Origin: Thraustochytrium sp. TN22
Taxonomy: Eukaryota; Sar; Bigyra; Thraustochytrida; Thraustochytriidae
Assembly (NCBI GenBank): GCA_013306675.1
Contig: JABLUY010000256.1
Span: forward strand, 1 to 51,508
DNA: 51,508 bases
Direction: 5' to 3'
Position 1 is the first letter of the stretch, and each line of letters opens with the position of its first letter. This document shows, piece by piece, positions 1 through 10,155 of the stretch. The position numbers and the translations under genes are program-made. The notes beneath the pieces are model-generated. The model was given only the letters and a program-made list of their open reading frames with translations. It searched no databases and was not told where the DNA came from.

Positions 1-145
1 CGGCGCGGCGCGGAGCCGACGGCGGGCGGCGGGCGGCGGCGGCCACGTGGCCGCGGGCGAGCCGGCGAGCGAGCGGCGGGCGCCCGCGCGGCGCGGCAGC
101 GCGCGGAGAGGGCGCGGCGGAGCGCGCGGCGCGCGAGAGGGGACC
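1..145 (+). promoter_or_regulatory. 5' flank/leader of COPI beta-prime gene
   Basis: Very GC-rich leader with repeated GGC/GGCG runs directly upstream of the coatomer gene. The frame is open from the window edge, but the conserved family N-terminus begins at the ATG at 146. The only upstream in-frame initiator I see is a GTG at 47, so the leader is probably untranslated. No TATA box is visible. Confidence 0.4.
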
Positions 146-2847
146 ATGCCGCTGCGGCTGGAGATCAAGAAGCTGCTGTCGTCGCGGTCGGACCGCGTCA
201 AGAGCTGCGACCTGCACCCGGAGGAGCCGTGGGTGCTGTCCGCGCTGTACAATGGGCACCTGTTCATCTGGAACTTTCTGACGCAGACGGTGGTGAAGAG
301 CTTCGAGGCGACGGACCAGCCGATCCGGTGCGCCAAGTTCATCACGCGCAAGCAGTGGATCATCTGCGGGTCGGATGACATGATGATCCGCGTGTTCAAC
401 TTCAACACGTTGGAAAAGGTGCGGGAGTTCGAGGCGCACCAGGACTACATCCGGTACCTGGACGTGCACCCGACGCAGCCGTACGTGATCTCGAGCTCGG
501 ACGACATGCTCATCAAGCTGTGGGACTGGGAGAAGGGCTGGGCCAACACGCAGGTGTTCGAGGGCCACGGGCACTACGTGATGCAGGTCAAGTTCAACCC
601 CAAGGACAGCAACACGTTCGCGTCGGCGTCGCTGGACAAGAGCGTCAAGGTGTGGAGCATCGGGTCGCCGCTGCCCAACTACTCGCTCGAGGGCCACGAG
701 CGCGGCGTCAACTGCCTGGACTACTACCTGGGCGGCGACAAGCCGTACCTGGTGTCGGGCGCGGACGACAAGACGGTCAAGATCTGGGACTACCAGACCA
801 AGTCGTGCGTGCAGACCCTGGACGGCCACACGAGCAACGTGAGCGCGGTGTGCTTCCACCCCAAGCTGCCCATCATCCTCTCGGGCAGCGAGGACGGCAC
901 GATCCGCATCTGGCACGGCACGACCAACCGGCTGGAGACCACGCTCAACTACGGCCTGGAGCGCTGCTGGACGCTGGCCGTGACGTCGTCGTCCAACAAG
1001 GTGGCCGTGGGCTACGACGAGGGCACCATCGTCATCACGCTGGGCCAGGAGATGCCCGTGGTGAGCATCGACGTCAACGGCAAGGTGCTCATGGCGAACA
1101 ACAACGACATCGTGTCGTGCTCCATGCGCGGCGTGGGCACCTCGGGCGTGAGCGACGGCGACGCCGTGGACTTCCAGACCAAGGACCTCGGCTCGTGCGA
1201 GATCTTCCCGCAAAAGATGATGCACAACAGCAACGGCCGCTTCGTGGCCGTCTGCGGCGACGGCGAGTACATCATCTACACGGCGCAGGCGCTGCGCAAC
1301 AAGAGCTTCGGCTCGGGCCTCGACTTTTGCTGGTCCTCGGAGGGCACGGGCGACTACGCGGTGCGCGAGAGCTCGTCGCGCGTGCGCATCTTCAAGAACT
1401 TCACCGAGGCGCAGGTCTTCAAGCCGCCCTTCTCGGCCGAGGGCCTGGCCGGCGGCCACCTCATCGCCATCACCGGCACCGAGTTCGTCGTCTTTTACGA
1501 CTGGGCCGAGTGCCGCCTCGTGCTGCGCATCGACGTGGCGCCCAACCAGGTCTACTGGTCCACGGACGGCGAGCACGTCGTCCTGGCCTGCAACGACTCC
1601 TACTTTGTGCTGCGCTGCGACCGCGAGCGCATCGACCAGGCCTTCGCGGACGGCTCCGCCAGCGAGGAGAGCGGCGTCGAGGGCGCTTTTGAGCTCCTGC
1701 ACGAGATCCCGGAGAAGGTCGAGTCCGGCCAGTGGGTGGGCGGCTGCTTCCTGTACACCAACGCGGCTAGCCGCCTCAACTACTACGTCGGCGGCGAGGT
1801 CATGGTGCTCTCGCACCTGGACCGCAAGATGTTCCTCATGGGCTTTGTGGCGCGCGAGAACCGCGTCTTCCTCATCGACAAGGCCCGCAACATCGTCTCC
1901 TACACGCTGCTCGAGACCGTCCTCCAGTACCAGACGGCCGTCGTGCGCCGCGACTTTGATACCGCCAACCTGCTCCTCGGCCGCATCGACGAGGACAAGT
2001 ACAACGACATCGCGCGCTTCCTCGACTCCCAGGGCTTCAAGGCCGAGGCCCTCCAGGTCGCCCGCGACGCCGACCTCAAGCTCGACCTCGCGCTCGAGCT
2101 CAACCAGCTCGACGCCGCGCTCGCCATCATGCGCGACGAAATCATCCCCTCCGGCGCCGCCGACGATGTCGAGACGCAGTCGCGCTGGAAGCAGCTCGGC
2201 GACCTTGCGCTCTCTCACGGCAACCTCAAGCTCGCCGAGGAGTGCGCGCTCTCCGCCAATGACTACAGCGGTCTCCTTCTCATGTACTCCTCCTCGGGCA
2301 ACATCGACGGCATTGCCCAGCTCCTGCACCGCACCGAAGCCGCCGGCCGCGCCAACGTCGCCTTTCTCTGCAGCCTGCTGCTCGGCGACACCAAGCGCTG
2401 CATCGCCATCCTCCACGACGCCGAGCGGAACGCCGAGGCTGCCTTCTTCGCGCGCACCTTTGCGCCCTCGGCCGTCTCCGCCTGCGTCGCCAAGTGGAAG
2501 GAGGACCTCCAGCAGGTCAACCCGCGCGCCGCGCGCGCGCTCGCCGACCCGGCCGAGAACCCCGCGCTCTTCTCCGACTTTGACACTGCGCTTCAGGTCG
2601 AGTCCAAGGCCGACTCCATGCGCTCCGGCAAGGTCGCCCCGGCCCAGGCCTTTGCGCAGATGATCGCCAACGCCGACACCGAGCTCGTCGCCGCCGTCAA
2701 GGAGGGCGGCATGCCGGCGCTCGAGGCCCTGCTTGCGCCCTTTGCCGGCGGCGCCGCGCTCTCGCTCCCGCCCAAGGCAAGCCCCGTCGCGCAGCCCGAG
2801 AATCCGCCGCTCTCCGTCGACGACTCCCAGCAGCAGCACTTCGAGAT

Positions 2848-2880
<33 letters not shown>

Positions 2881-3334
2881 AATGGCGGATGACGAGGAGG
2901 TCGATCTCCTCGGCACCGCCGATGCCGACGCCGAGGCCGAGGCCGAGGCTCTCCGCCTGCAGCAGCTCCAGGAGGCCGAGGCCGAGGCCCAGCGCCAGCG
3001 CGAGCAGCAGCGCCAGGAGGCCGAGCTATTGGCCCGCCAAGCGCAGCAGGCTGCCGAGGCCGAGGCCCTCCGCCGTGAGCAGGAGGAGGCCCAAGCCCAG
3101 GCCGAGGCTCTTGAGCGCGCCCAGGCCGAGGCCGAGGCCGAGGCACAAGCGCGCGCCCAGGCCGAAGCCGAAGCCAAGGCGCAGGCCGAGGCCCAGGCCC
3201 AAGCCCAGGCCCAGGCCTCGGTCGAGGACGAAGGCTTCGACGAGGATGACCTCGATAAGGAGCTCGCCGACGCCGACACCGGCGACGTGGACCTCGACCT
3301 TGATGACGAGGAGGGCTTTGAGGACTGGTCATGA
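146..3334 (+). CDS. COPB2: Coatomer subunit beta-prime (COPI)
   Basis: Beta-prime subunit of the COPI coat, which coats Golgi vesicles and returns dilysine-tagged cargo to the ER (known for the family). The 1062-residue product starts MPLRLEIKKLL and runs into a WD40 propeller (about residues 1-300, with repeated blade-ending WD or IW motifs such as IKLWDWE and VKIWDYQ), a second beta-rich region to about 580, then the helical solenoid that binds alpha-COP (about 600-830). The start at 146 has the context gggaccATG and matches the family N-terminus. The C-terminus is unusual: about ten glutamines near residue 902, then about 100 residues of Ala-Glu-Gln-Arg repeats likely to form a coiled coil or single helix, and an acidic end. 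Family members are nearer 900 residues, so the tail is an extension. No introns. COG5 follows on the same strand. Confidence 0.96.
2849..3215 (+). repeat. CAG/polyQ tract and GCCGAGG-type repeats in COPB2 tail
   Basis: An in-frame CAG run (2849-2878) is followed by imperfect repeats of GCCGAG and CAGGCC that encode glutamine and then alternating Ala-Glu/Ala-Gln residues. The low-complexity DNA lies inside the open frame, so slippage would change tail length, and changes that are not a multiple of three would break the acidic end. On the minus strand it gives long Ser/Ala-rich open frames that are artefacts. Confidence 0.8.
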
Positions 3335-3858
3335 GCATGGTGACACACAGAGAGAAAGAGCGACATGAGACCAGACGAGACGAGACAAGTCGAAGAACAC
3401 GACACGACAGGACTCTCTCTAGCTAGAGGGAGCCACAAGCCGGCGAGCGAGCGAGTCCTGCGCTGCGGAGCCGCACTCGGCTCGCCCGCCCGCTCACTCG
3501 CTCTGCCGCGCCTCAGCTCCAACCAATCCACTTATACTCCCCCCCAAAAACATCTGCTAGCCATTTTACTTCTTGCCAGCCTGTGGCAGGTCCTTGCCAG
3601 TGCCCGGTGGCGGCCGTCGTCGGATCTCTCCCGCGGGACACCTGGAATGCGGCCCCTTTGGCAAAAGCAGCGACGACGATGGCGAGTCCCGCCTAGCCTC
3701 GTCGAGGCAGTCTGATCTCTGCCGTCGTCTTGCTTTCGTCGTTGTCGTCTTGCTGTCGCCGTTGTCGTCGCTGTCGTTGACGTTGTCGTCTTGGTGGTCG
3801 TCGGCGTCGTTGGCGTCGGCACCGTTATGCTGATGCGGCCGGGGCCCGCCTGATCCCT

Positions 3859-3890
<32 letters not shown>

Positions 3891-4137
3891 CCTCGTCCTC
3901 GTCCTCGTCTTCGTCCTCGAGCTTGAGCTCGAGCTCGAGCTCGACCTTGTCCCCGTTGTCCGCGTCGACGTCCTCGTTCCCAACGTCGCTCCGCGCGCGC
4001 AGGTATATCCAAAAGCCCTCGGCGGCGGCGGCGGCGGCGCGCGCGGCGGCGGCGAGCGGCGGCGAGCGGCGGCGGCGGCGGCGCAGCGGCGGCGCGCGGC
4101 GAGCCAGCGGCCGCCCCCGCGCTCGCGAGGCGGCGCC
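3335..4137. other. Intergenic COPB2-COG5 with hexanucleotide repeats
   Basis: About 800 bp with no convincing gene. It contains a CCTCGT hexanucleotide array (about 3860-3930) that runs into a GAGCTC array (about 3931-3953), GTCGTC-rich stretches before that, and a GGC/GCG-rich segment just before the COG5 start. A weak TATA-like GGTATATCC lies near 4001, some 130 bp upstream of the COG5 ATG. Its role is a guess. Confidence 0.5.
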
Positions 4138-7029
4138 ATGGCGGAGGGCGGCGGCGGCGGCGGGGTGGGCGCCGAGCTGGAGGTGTACCTGGACCCGGGG
4201 TTCGACGCGCTGGAGTACTCGCGGTCGCTGAGCGGGGAGGGCGCGGAGGAGTGCCTGCAGCGGCTGCAACGGCAGCGCGCGAGCGTGGAGAGCGCGCTGT
4301 CGACGCACGTGGCGGAGCACAACGAGGAGCTGCTGGAGCGGCTCGCCGGCACCGAGGCGCTGCGCGCTGCGGCGCAGACGAACAAGGACCACGCGAGCGC
4401 GCTGACGGCGTCGCTGGGGCGGCTGTCGCGCGATGTGTCGGACCCCTTCCGCAGCATGAAGCGCGACGTGGCCAAGCTGCGCAACCTGCAGCGCGCCTGC
4501 AAGGTCCTCGACCGCACGCGGCGGTTCCTGGCCGAGGTGGGCAAGCTCAAGGTGCAGCTGCTGGCCGAGAAGGACCGCGCCAAGGACCCCGCCAGCGTAG
4601 TGCGCGCCGACCTGCGGTTGCCGTCGACCGGGCGCGAGCTGGCGCGCGCCGCGCAAATGCTGCACGAGATCGAGTACCTCCTCGAGAGCGGCGATTTGGG
4701 CGGTCTGGCGCTCGTGGACCGCGAGCGCGCCTGGCTCGTCACGGCCAGCAAGGGCCTGCGCTCGCGCACCGAGGCGGTGCTGAACAAGGCCATCACGGAG
4801 CTCAACCAGGTCGAGGCAGCCGCGGCGCTCCAGGCCTTCTTCAACCTCGGCATCCTCCCCTCGCGCGTGCACGCGGCCGTCGACTGGGTGGTGTCCAAGG
4901 TGGCGGAGGAGACCCGCGACGCGCTCGACGCGCACACGCTGGGCGAGGCTGTCGAGCTGCGCCGCGAGCAGCGCGAGAACCCAGCGCTGGCAAAGAGCGG
5001 CGGCGACCCGGTCCTGCAAAAGGGCGGCGCCGCGCCGGGGACGGCGGCGGCCTCGGCCGCCAAGCGCGCGGCCGCCAAGGCCAAGTCGTCCTGCCGCATC
5101 AAGCCGTCCTCGGGCGAGGAGGCCGAGTGGCGCGAGGCGCTCTGGGAGCGCGTCAAAGCGCAGGAGGCCAGCATCCGCATGTGGTCTCTGCGCGTGTGGA
5201 ACCTGCAGCGCGTGCTTGCCAAGAAGCGGGACCCGGTCACGCACGTGTGCTTCGCGGACCAGGTCTTGCAAGCCGCCAGCCAGGAGGCGGCGCCGGCCAA
5301 GGGCGGTGCCGGCGGCGCCGGCAGCGCCGAGGGCGGGCCGAAGCGCCGCCACCGCCCCGAGTCCGTCTACGAGCGGTACTGGCGGCTCATGACGCAGGCG
5401 GTGCACGGCGAGATCGAAAAGGCCTCGCGCATGTACCCTTTTGTGCGCAACGAGCTCGGTGTGCAGAGGTACCCGAAGCTGCGCGCGCTCTTTCGCGCGC
5501 TGCCGGGCAAGCTTGCGCAGCGCACGGCCGGCAAGTCCGTGGCCAGCGTGGGCGGGACGCCCGAGGAGGTGCTGGCGCTTCTGCGCGCGCTGCAGCCCCT
5601 GCTGGAGTGGTTCTTGGCGCAGTCGCTGCGCCGCCTCAACCAGCCGGTCGACCACATGTTCCCCGAAGTCGAGTCGGCGCACGCACTCGCGGCCAAGCAG
5701 AACCTGCTGCCCACGCGGAACGACATCCTCACCTTTGCAGGCGCGCTGTCCAGCGAGCTCGCCGCGGCGCACGCCGATGTGGACCTCAGCAGCGCCGTCG
5801 GCCGCGGCGCCAGCAGTGCCATTAGCCTCTTCGCCACCAAGGCGGAGCACATCATCGTGAACGACCCTGAAGCGAGCTTCTTCCCCGGCGGCCCGGCCGC
5901 GCAGGCATCGTCGCAACAAGGCGGCGGTACGGAGGGCAGCGCGAACGGCTTGGGCGGCGGTGCAGGTGGTGGCGGTGCAGGTGGTGGTGGCAGCAGCGGC
6001 GGCGGCGCCGGCGCGGGCGGCGCGCGCACGGATGCGCAGACGCACAACGTGGCGGTGCTGGCGCTGGTGCTCAAGCTGGAGGCGCTCGTGGGCGCCATGC
6101 CGGAGAAAACGACGCCGCTCAAGGTGGAGAGCCGCGACCAGGTGGTGCGCGCCAAGACCGTGGCACTGCGGCCGGCGCTGGACCGCCTGCAAGAGGTGGT
6201 GCGCTCGGTCCTGGGCGACTACTTGGCTGGCGCGGCGCGCGGGCTCAACCAGGCGCTGGCGGGCATTCACCAGGAGGACTTTTGCCGTGGCGACGCCGCC
6301 GACCTTGAGGCGGAATCGCCGTATCTGGCAAGCTTCGAGCGCGCCGTCGGGACGCTGCGCAAGGAGCACCTGGAGAAGCTACCGGTGGAGTTCGGCGTGG
6401 TCGAGTCCATGTGCAGCGCGCTCCAGGCGCGCGTGATCGCCGCCTTTGTGCGGCACGTGTCCATGGTACGGCCGCTGGACGCGAACGGGCGCCTGCGGCT
6501 GGCGCGCGACCTGGCGCAGTTTGAGCTGGCCGTGGCGCCGCTGGCCGTCTCGTCGTCGGCCAAGCTCTCAAGCTTGGGCGATCCGTACGTCGAGTTGCGT
6601 GCCCTGCGCGAGCTGCTCTTTGCGGCGGACGGCGGCGCGCCGCGCGCCGAGGCGCTGCTTGCGCTTTCGTCCAAGCTGCGGTTCTCTACTCTCGTGCACA
6701 GCGTCTTCGCGGACGCGCCGGCCGAGCTGCGGTCGCCCGCGAGCTTCTTGCAGCGGTCAGCAGCGCCAGGCCTGCTCGGTGGCGAGCTGGCCTACAGCGA
6801 CGCGCTGGACCGTCTGGAACTGGGCAAGCCGGCGGACCGCGACGACGGCGACACCGCGCCAGGCGTGGCGCGCCTCAAGGTCGGCACGCACCTCACGGAG
6901 CCGCGTGCCGTCAAGGACTACATCAAGAACCTCGTGGGCGACGCCTTGGACCGCTACCGCCAGATGCGCAGCGGCGACGCGCTCGAGGACGACGCGCACG
7001 TCGCCACGCTTGCCGCCCTCATCCGTTAG
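4138..7029 (+). CDS. COG5: Conserved oligomeric Golgi complex subunit 5
   Basis: COG5 belongs to lobe B of the COG tethering complex, which captures retrograde vesicles at the Golgi and so maintains glycosylation enzymes there (known for the family). The 963-residue product shows the family pattern: an N-terminal stretch LDPGFDALEYSRSL, a coiled-coil region with RHEDLL-like HNEELLERL, the pattern DPFRSMKRDVAKLRNLQ, and the well conserved LQRVLAKKRDPVTHVCF near residue 355. Glycine-rich low-complexity linkers sit at the extreme N-terminus and near residues 590-630. The latter is absent from animal and yeast homologues and is probably a disordered insert. The ATG has the context gcgccATGg. Intronless. 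The stop lies 58 bp from the stop of the convergent decarboxylase gene. Confidence 0.9.
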   Translation: MAEGGGGGGVGAELEVYLDPGFDALEYSRSLSGEGAEECLQRLQRQRASVESALSTHVAEHNEELLERLAGTEALRAAAQTNKDHASALTASLGRLSRDVSDPFRSMKRDVAKLRNLQRACKVLDRTRRFLAEVGKLKVQLLAEKDRAKDPASVVRADLRLPSTGRELARAAQMLHEIEYLLESGDLGGLALVDRERAWLVTASKGLRSRTEAVLNKAITELNQVEAAAALQAFFNLGILPSRVHAAVDWVVSKVAEETRDALDAHTLGEAVELRREQRENPALAKSGGDPVLQKGGAAPGTAAASAAKRAAAKAKSSCRIKPSSGEEAEWREALWERVKAQEASIRMWSLRVWNLQRVLAKKRDPVTHVCFADQVLQAASQEAAPAKGGAGGAGSAEGGPKRRHRPESVYERYWRLMTQAVHGEIEKASRMYPFVRNELGVQRYPKLRALFRALPGKLAQRTAGKSVASVGGTPEEVLALLRALQPLLEWFLAQSLRRLNQPVDHMFPEVESAHALAAKQNLLPTRNDILTFAGALSSELAAAHADVDLSSAVGRGASSAISLFATKAEHIIVNDPEASFFPGGPAAQASSQQGGGTEGSANGLGGGAGGGGAGGGGSSGGGAGAGGARTDAQTHNVAVLALVLKLEALVGAMPEKTTPLKVESRDQVVRAKTVALRPALDRLQEVVRSVLGDYLAGAARGLNQALAGIHQEDFCRGDAADLEAESPYLASFERAVGTLRKEHLEKLPVEFGVVESMCSALQARVIAAFVRHVSMVRPLDANGRLRLARDLAQFELAVAPLAVSSSAKLSSLGDPYVELRALRELLFAADGGAPRAEALLALSSKLRFSTLVHSVFADAPAELRSPASFLQRSAAPGLLGGELAYSDALDRLELGKPADRDDGDTAPGVARLKVGTHLTEPRAVKDYIKNLVGDALDRYRQMRSGDALEDDAHVATLAALIR

Positions 7030-7087
7030 TATAATTGCAAGTAGAGAAACACGAGAACACACCAAACTGAAAAGAGACGAGATGTGA

Positions 7088-8191
7088 TCATTGCAAGCGA
7101 CCCATGGTGCTGCGGAGCATGAGCTCGGCAGACTGGGCAAGCGGCTCGTTGGCAGGGATGGAAAAGTCGATGCGAGGGAAGCTGCGCGGGAAGCACATGT
7201 AAATGGCGCTGCCGCCGTAGGCGAAGAGCGCCATTTCCTGGCCGCGCGCCAGGCGTGCGCCGGGCGCCACGTGCAGCTGAACGCTGCCAATGAGCGGGCC
7301 GCCCACGAAGGCGACGTAAAATGGCCCCCATGCGGAGAGAAGCTCGACGACCACGCGCTTGTTCTCACCGAGCGTGTCGACGAAGGGGTGCTCGATGCCG
7401 ATGGGCTTGGTGGTGTGGTAGGCGATGCCGCCGTGCCAGACGCGGCCCATCTGGACGTCGAGCGGCGCGTAGGCGCGGTGGATGTGCCGCGGGTGCAGGC
7501 GCACGCAGACCACGTCGCCGCCCTCCATGTCGGCGGCAAAGCCGGTCTCAGCGCCGCCCAAGAAGGTGTTCATGTGGAAGGTCTCGTTCTTGACGACGAG
7601 CGGGCGCATCATGGTCCACGGGCGGAAGAGCATGTAGTGCGCGTCGGCCATGGCCGAGACCAGGCGCGGGCCGCTGCCGTCGGCCGCCTCGGGCTCCAGC
7701 GGGCGCAGGCGATCCACGTCAATGGCGCGGTAGAAGAAGTCGTTCATGCTCGTGAACTCGGCCAGCGGCTTGAGGCAGGCGCTCGTGTCCACCTCGTACG
7801 TCTGCACGAACTGCGGGATGAGCTTGGCGCTCTCCGGCCGCGTCCACGCCTCGCCAAAGGCCACCGAGAGCGCCACCAGGCTCTCGCGCATCATGTCGAA
7901 GCGGTCGAAGGCCGGGTCCCCGGTCTCATACGCGTCCGCGCCCTCGCCGTAGATGCGCCGGTACACGATGCGCATAGTCTGGTCGTCCGGCGAGCGCAGG
8001 ATCGCGCGCTCCAGCAGCGGGATGAGGTCCGCCTGCGCTCGCGCCTGCTCCTGCGCCAGCGCCGCGCGCGCCTGTGCGTGCTCGTGCTCCGCGGCCTCCG
8101 CCCCGGCGCGTTGCAGCCTCGTCAGCGTGCACAGCCCCTCCAGGATGCTCGCCGCCAGCGCCTCCATCTCGCCCGCCGCCAGCGCCGCCAT
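7088..8191 (-). CDS. PSD: Phosphatidylserine decarboxylase
   Basis: Pyruvoyl-dependent decarboxylase that turns phosphatidylserine into phosphatidylethanolamine. The 367-residue product has family landmarks in order: an MNDFFYRAI segment (like the usual FNEFFTR), an AMADAH segment where the catalytic Asp of the SPADG region sits, HPRHIHRAY with the catalytic His, NKRVVVEL, and the self-cleavage site YGGSA with Ser328 as predicted pyruvoyl precursor. Most family members read LGST or GGST, so the residue after the serine is Ala here. The frame continues upstream, but the first in-frame ATG is at 8191. From that start I see no mitochondrial presequence or membrane span, although most eukaryotic PSDs have one, so a 5' exon could be missing. 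Residues 20-70 are Ala-Glu-Gln rich and probably helical. Confidence 0.85.
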   Translation of the reverse strand: MAALAAGEMEALAASILEGLCTLTRLQRAGAEAAEHEHAQARAALAQEQARAQADLIPLLERAILRSPDDQTMRIVYRRIYGEGADAYETGDPAFDRFDMMRESLVALSVAFGEAWTRPESAKLIPQFVQTYEVDTSACLKPLAEFTSMNDFFYRAIDVDRLRPLEPEAADGSGPRLVSAMADAHYMLFRPWTMMRPLVVKNETFHMNTFLGGAETGFAADMEGGDVVCVRLHPRHIHRAYAPLDVQMGRVWHGGIAYHTTKPIGIEHPFVDTLGENKRVVVELLSAWGPFYVAFVGGPLIGSVQLHVAPGARLARGQEMALFAYGGSAIYMCFPRSFPRIDFSIPANEPLAQSAELMLRSTMGRLQ

Positions 8192-8316
8192 CCTGCGCCC
8201 GCGCCACGCGCGCAGGCCGCCACGAGCTTTGCCTCTGCGCCGCGCTGCGCAGCGCTCCAAGTCGCCATGCTCGTCGTCGCCATGCTCGTCGTCGAGCTCA
8301 GCTCCAAACCCGGCGA

Positions 8317-8440
8317 GCTCGAGCCCGAGCCCGAGCCCGAGCCCGAGCTCGAGCTCTAGAGCTCTACTAGTAGCTCTAGCTCTAGCTCTAGCTCATCTTC
8401 AGTTCTGGTTCTCGCCCTGCTGCTGCTGCTGCTGCTGCAG
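8317..8440. repeat. GAGCCC/TAGCTC and CTG microsatellites
   Basis: Hexanucleotide GAGCCC units pass into GAGCTC, then TAGCTC units (to about 8393). A run of seven CTG triplets (8419-8439) follows after a short gap. They lie just upstream of the decarboxylase start and may be in its promoter. Confidence 0.75.
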
Positions 8441-8601
8441 CTGCGAGAACTTGAAGGCGGCCACAAGCACGCACAAGCACCACGGAGGGCTCCAGTAAAA
8501 AGCCCTGCAAAAGTCGTCCGAAGCACGTGCAGGAGACTCACTGCCAGGAGGCGGCGACGAGCACGTCGCAGTCTTCTTCGCTGGCGAGGACCTGAAAAAG
8601 C

Positions 8602-8651
8602 GTCAAGTTGCAAGCTTCAAGTTGCAAGCCTCATCAAGTTGCAAGCTTCAT
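8602..8651 (+). repeat. Short direct repeats, TCAAGTTGCAAGC
   Basis: Three close copies of TCAAGTTGCAAGC, with a related TCAAGTTGCCAGC near 8732. Not coding. Function unknown. Confidence 0.7.
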
Positions 8652-10155
8652 GGCGGCGGGTGCAGTGGCAGATGACTCGAGACGCGATGGGGTTGTTTGC
8701 AAGAAGGATGCGTGCTTTTCGCTCTCAGAAAGCTTCAAGTTGCCAGCTTCGTCGGTGGGTAGTACTTTCGCGGTCGCAGCACCGACCTGCGACGAAATCA
8801 GGCCTGCGCTCAAGCTCGAGGAAAGCAAGCCGGTCTGCACAAACCAGTAAACCCCGCGAGACCGGGCCTCGTGGCGCTTCGCCAGGCCGGTCCTGTACAG
8901 GCACCTCGCGCTCGGGCACGCGCTCCTCGGGGCGGCGGCCTCGGAGCGGCGCTCGGCCGCCCAGTGGCCCGTCTTCGCGCCCCCCGGCGTAGCCGAGCGC
9001 CTGCACACATTCGCTCTGTCGCACAGTCGCGGTCCGACTCGGTGGTAAGTTAGTAACAGTTAGCAGCGGGTGGTACGGGTGCAGGCCGTTCACGATCAAG
9101 AATCGTGCCTCCCCTTGCGTTACAATCTCGCCCGGCTCGGCTTGGTTGTCTGGCAACGTGGCTCGGAGTTGGCTCCAGCCTCGCTCTGCGCCGCGGAGTC
9201 TGCGCGCGCGTGCCCGCCTTCTTTCGGCCATCCACGCGCCGATCGCCGGCCGGCGGTGCAGGCAGGCCGCAGGCGGACCTCGTTCGGTGCCGGCGGCTCG
9301 GAGTCGGCACCAAAAGCCCGCCCCTGAGCCGCGCCTCTTCGGCCAGCCAGCTCCGGCCGCGGTCGGAGCGGCTCGGGCTGGAGCCGCGCCCATCCGCCCT
9401 CCAGAAGCGCCGCTTCAAGCGCACGCGCTCCGCGGCGGCGGGCGGAGAGAGGGTCGGCCAACTTCTCGGGCCTCGCGCCGCCGTCCATCCGCGGCGCCAA
9501 CCGCCCCGAGCCGAGTGGCCCGCGGAGCGGCTGCCCGACTGTCCGCGCGGGTGGCCGCGCTCGGCAGGCCGGCACTGCAGGAGGTCCGCCTCCATCCGCG
9601 CCGCCGCTCGCAGCGCTGCGGCCGCCTCGAGGCCGGCGGCGCGGCCCTGCGCGCAGCGCAAGGTCTCCTCGCCCTCGCGGCGGCCGCGCCACTGCCAGCG
9701 TCGGCGCGAGAGCCTGTGCAGAGTGGGCGCGAAGTGTAGTCTTGAGCGCTTGCGCGCGGCGCGACACGCGCGGCGACCTGCGACCGTGTGCAGGCAGCAC
9801 GCCGTACCAACCAAGCAAGGCTTGGCACTGCAGCCTGCGAGCGCCGCGAGGTTCTTTGTCAACGTCTCACTCTGCTGCGGCGGCTCCCGGCCCTCCCTCC
9901 GTTGCCGGGGGTGGTTGGTCTCCCGAGGTGGCACGAGGCGGCGCGGAAGTCTGTTGTTGATCCGAGGCGCGGCCAGGCGGTCGAGGAGCGACCAAGAGGT
10001 GCAGCAGCCATCACCAGACGCACTGCAGCCGCGCCAGGCTCCAGGCAAACCTCGATCGGGACGAGATCGACGCGAGACTGGTCGAACGACAGCGAGAGCG
10101 AGAAGCACGGACCAAGTTCAGGCCGACGTTCGAGTAGTAGAGAGCGAAGGACACG

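Larger units (their letters stand above)
8192..10155. other. Long divergent intergenic region
   Basis: About 2 kb between the decarboxylase (minus) and the SGNH hydrolase (plus). It holds GAGCCC/GAGCTC and TAGCTC microsatellites (about 8317-8393), a CTG run at 8419-8439 and short repeats near 8602-8651. Several open frames of 200-400 codons cross 9050-10100 on both strands, but they are Arg/Ala-rich and overlap one another in every frame, as expected for GC-rich non-coding DNA. I see no domain or RNA gene. Confidence 0.5.

Noticed and set aside
47-145. N-terminal extension of COPB2 from a GTG
   Set aside because: The extension is Arg/Ala/Gly-rich, absent from the family and lacks an ATG. The ATG at 146 matches the conserved start.
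3532-6369. 945-codon minus-strand open frame opposite COG5
   Set aside because: Arg/Ala/Leu-rich, no family signature, and explained by the codon bias of COG5 on the other strand.
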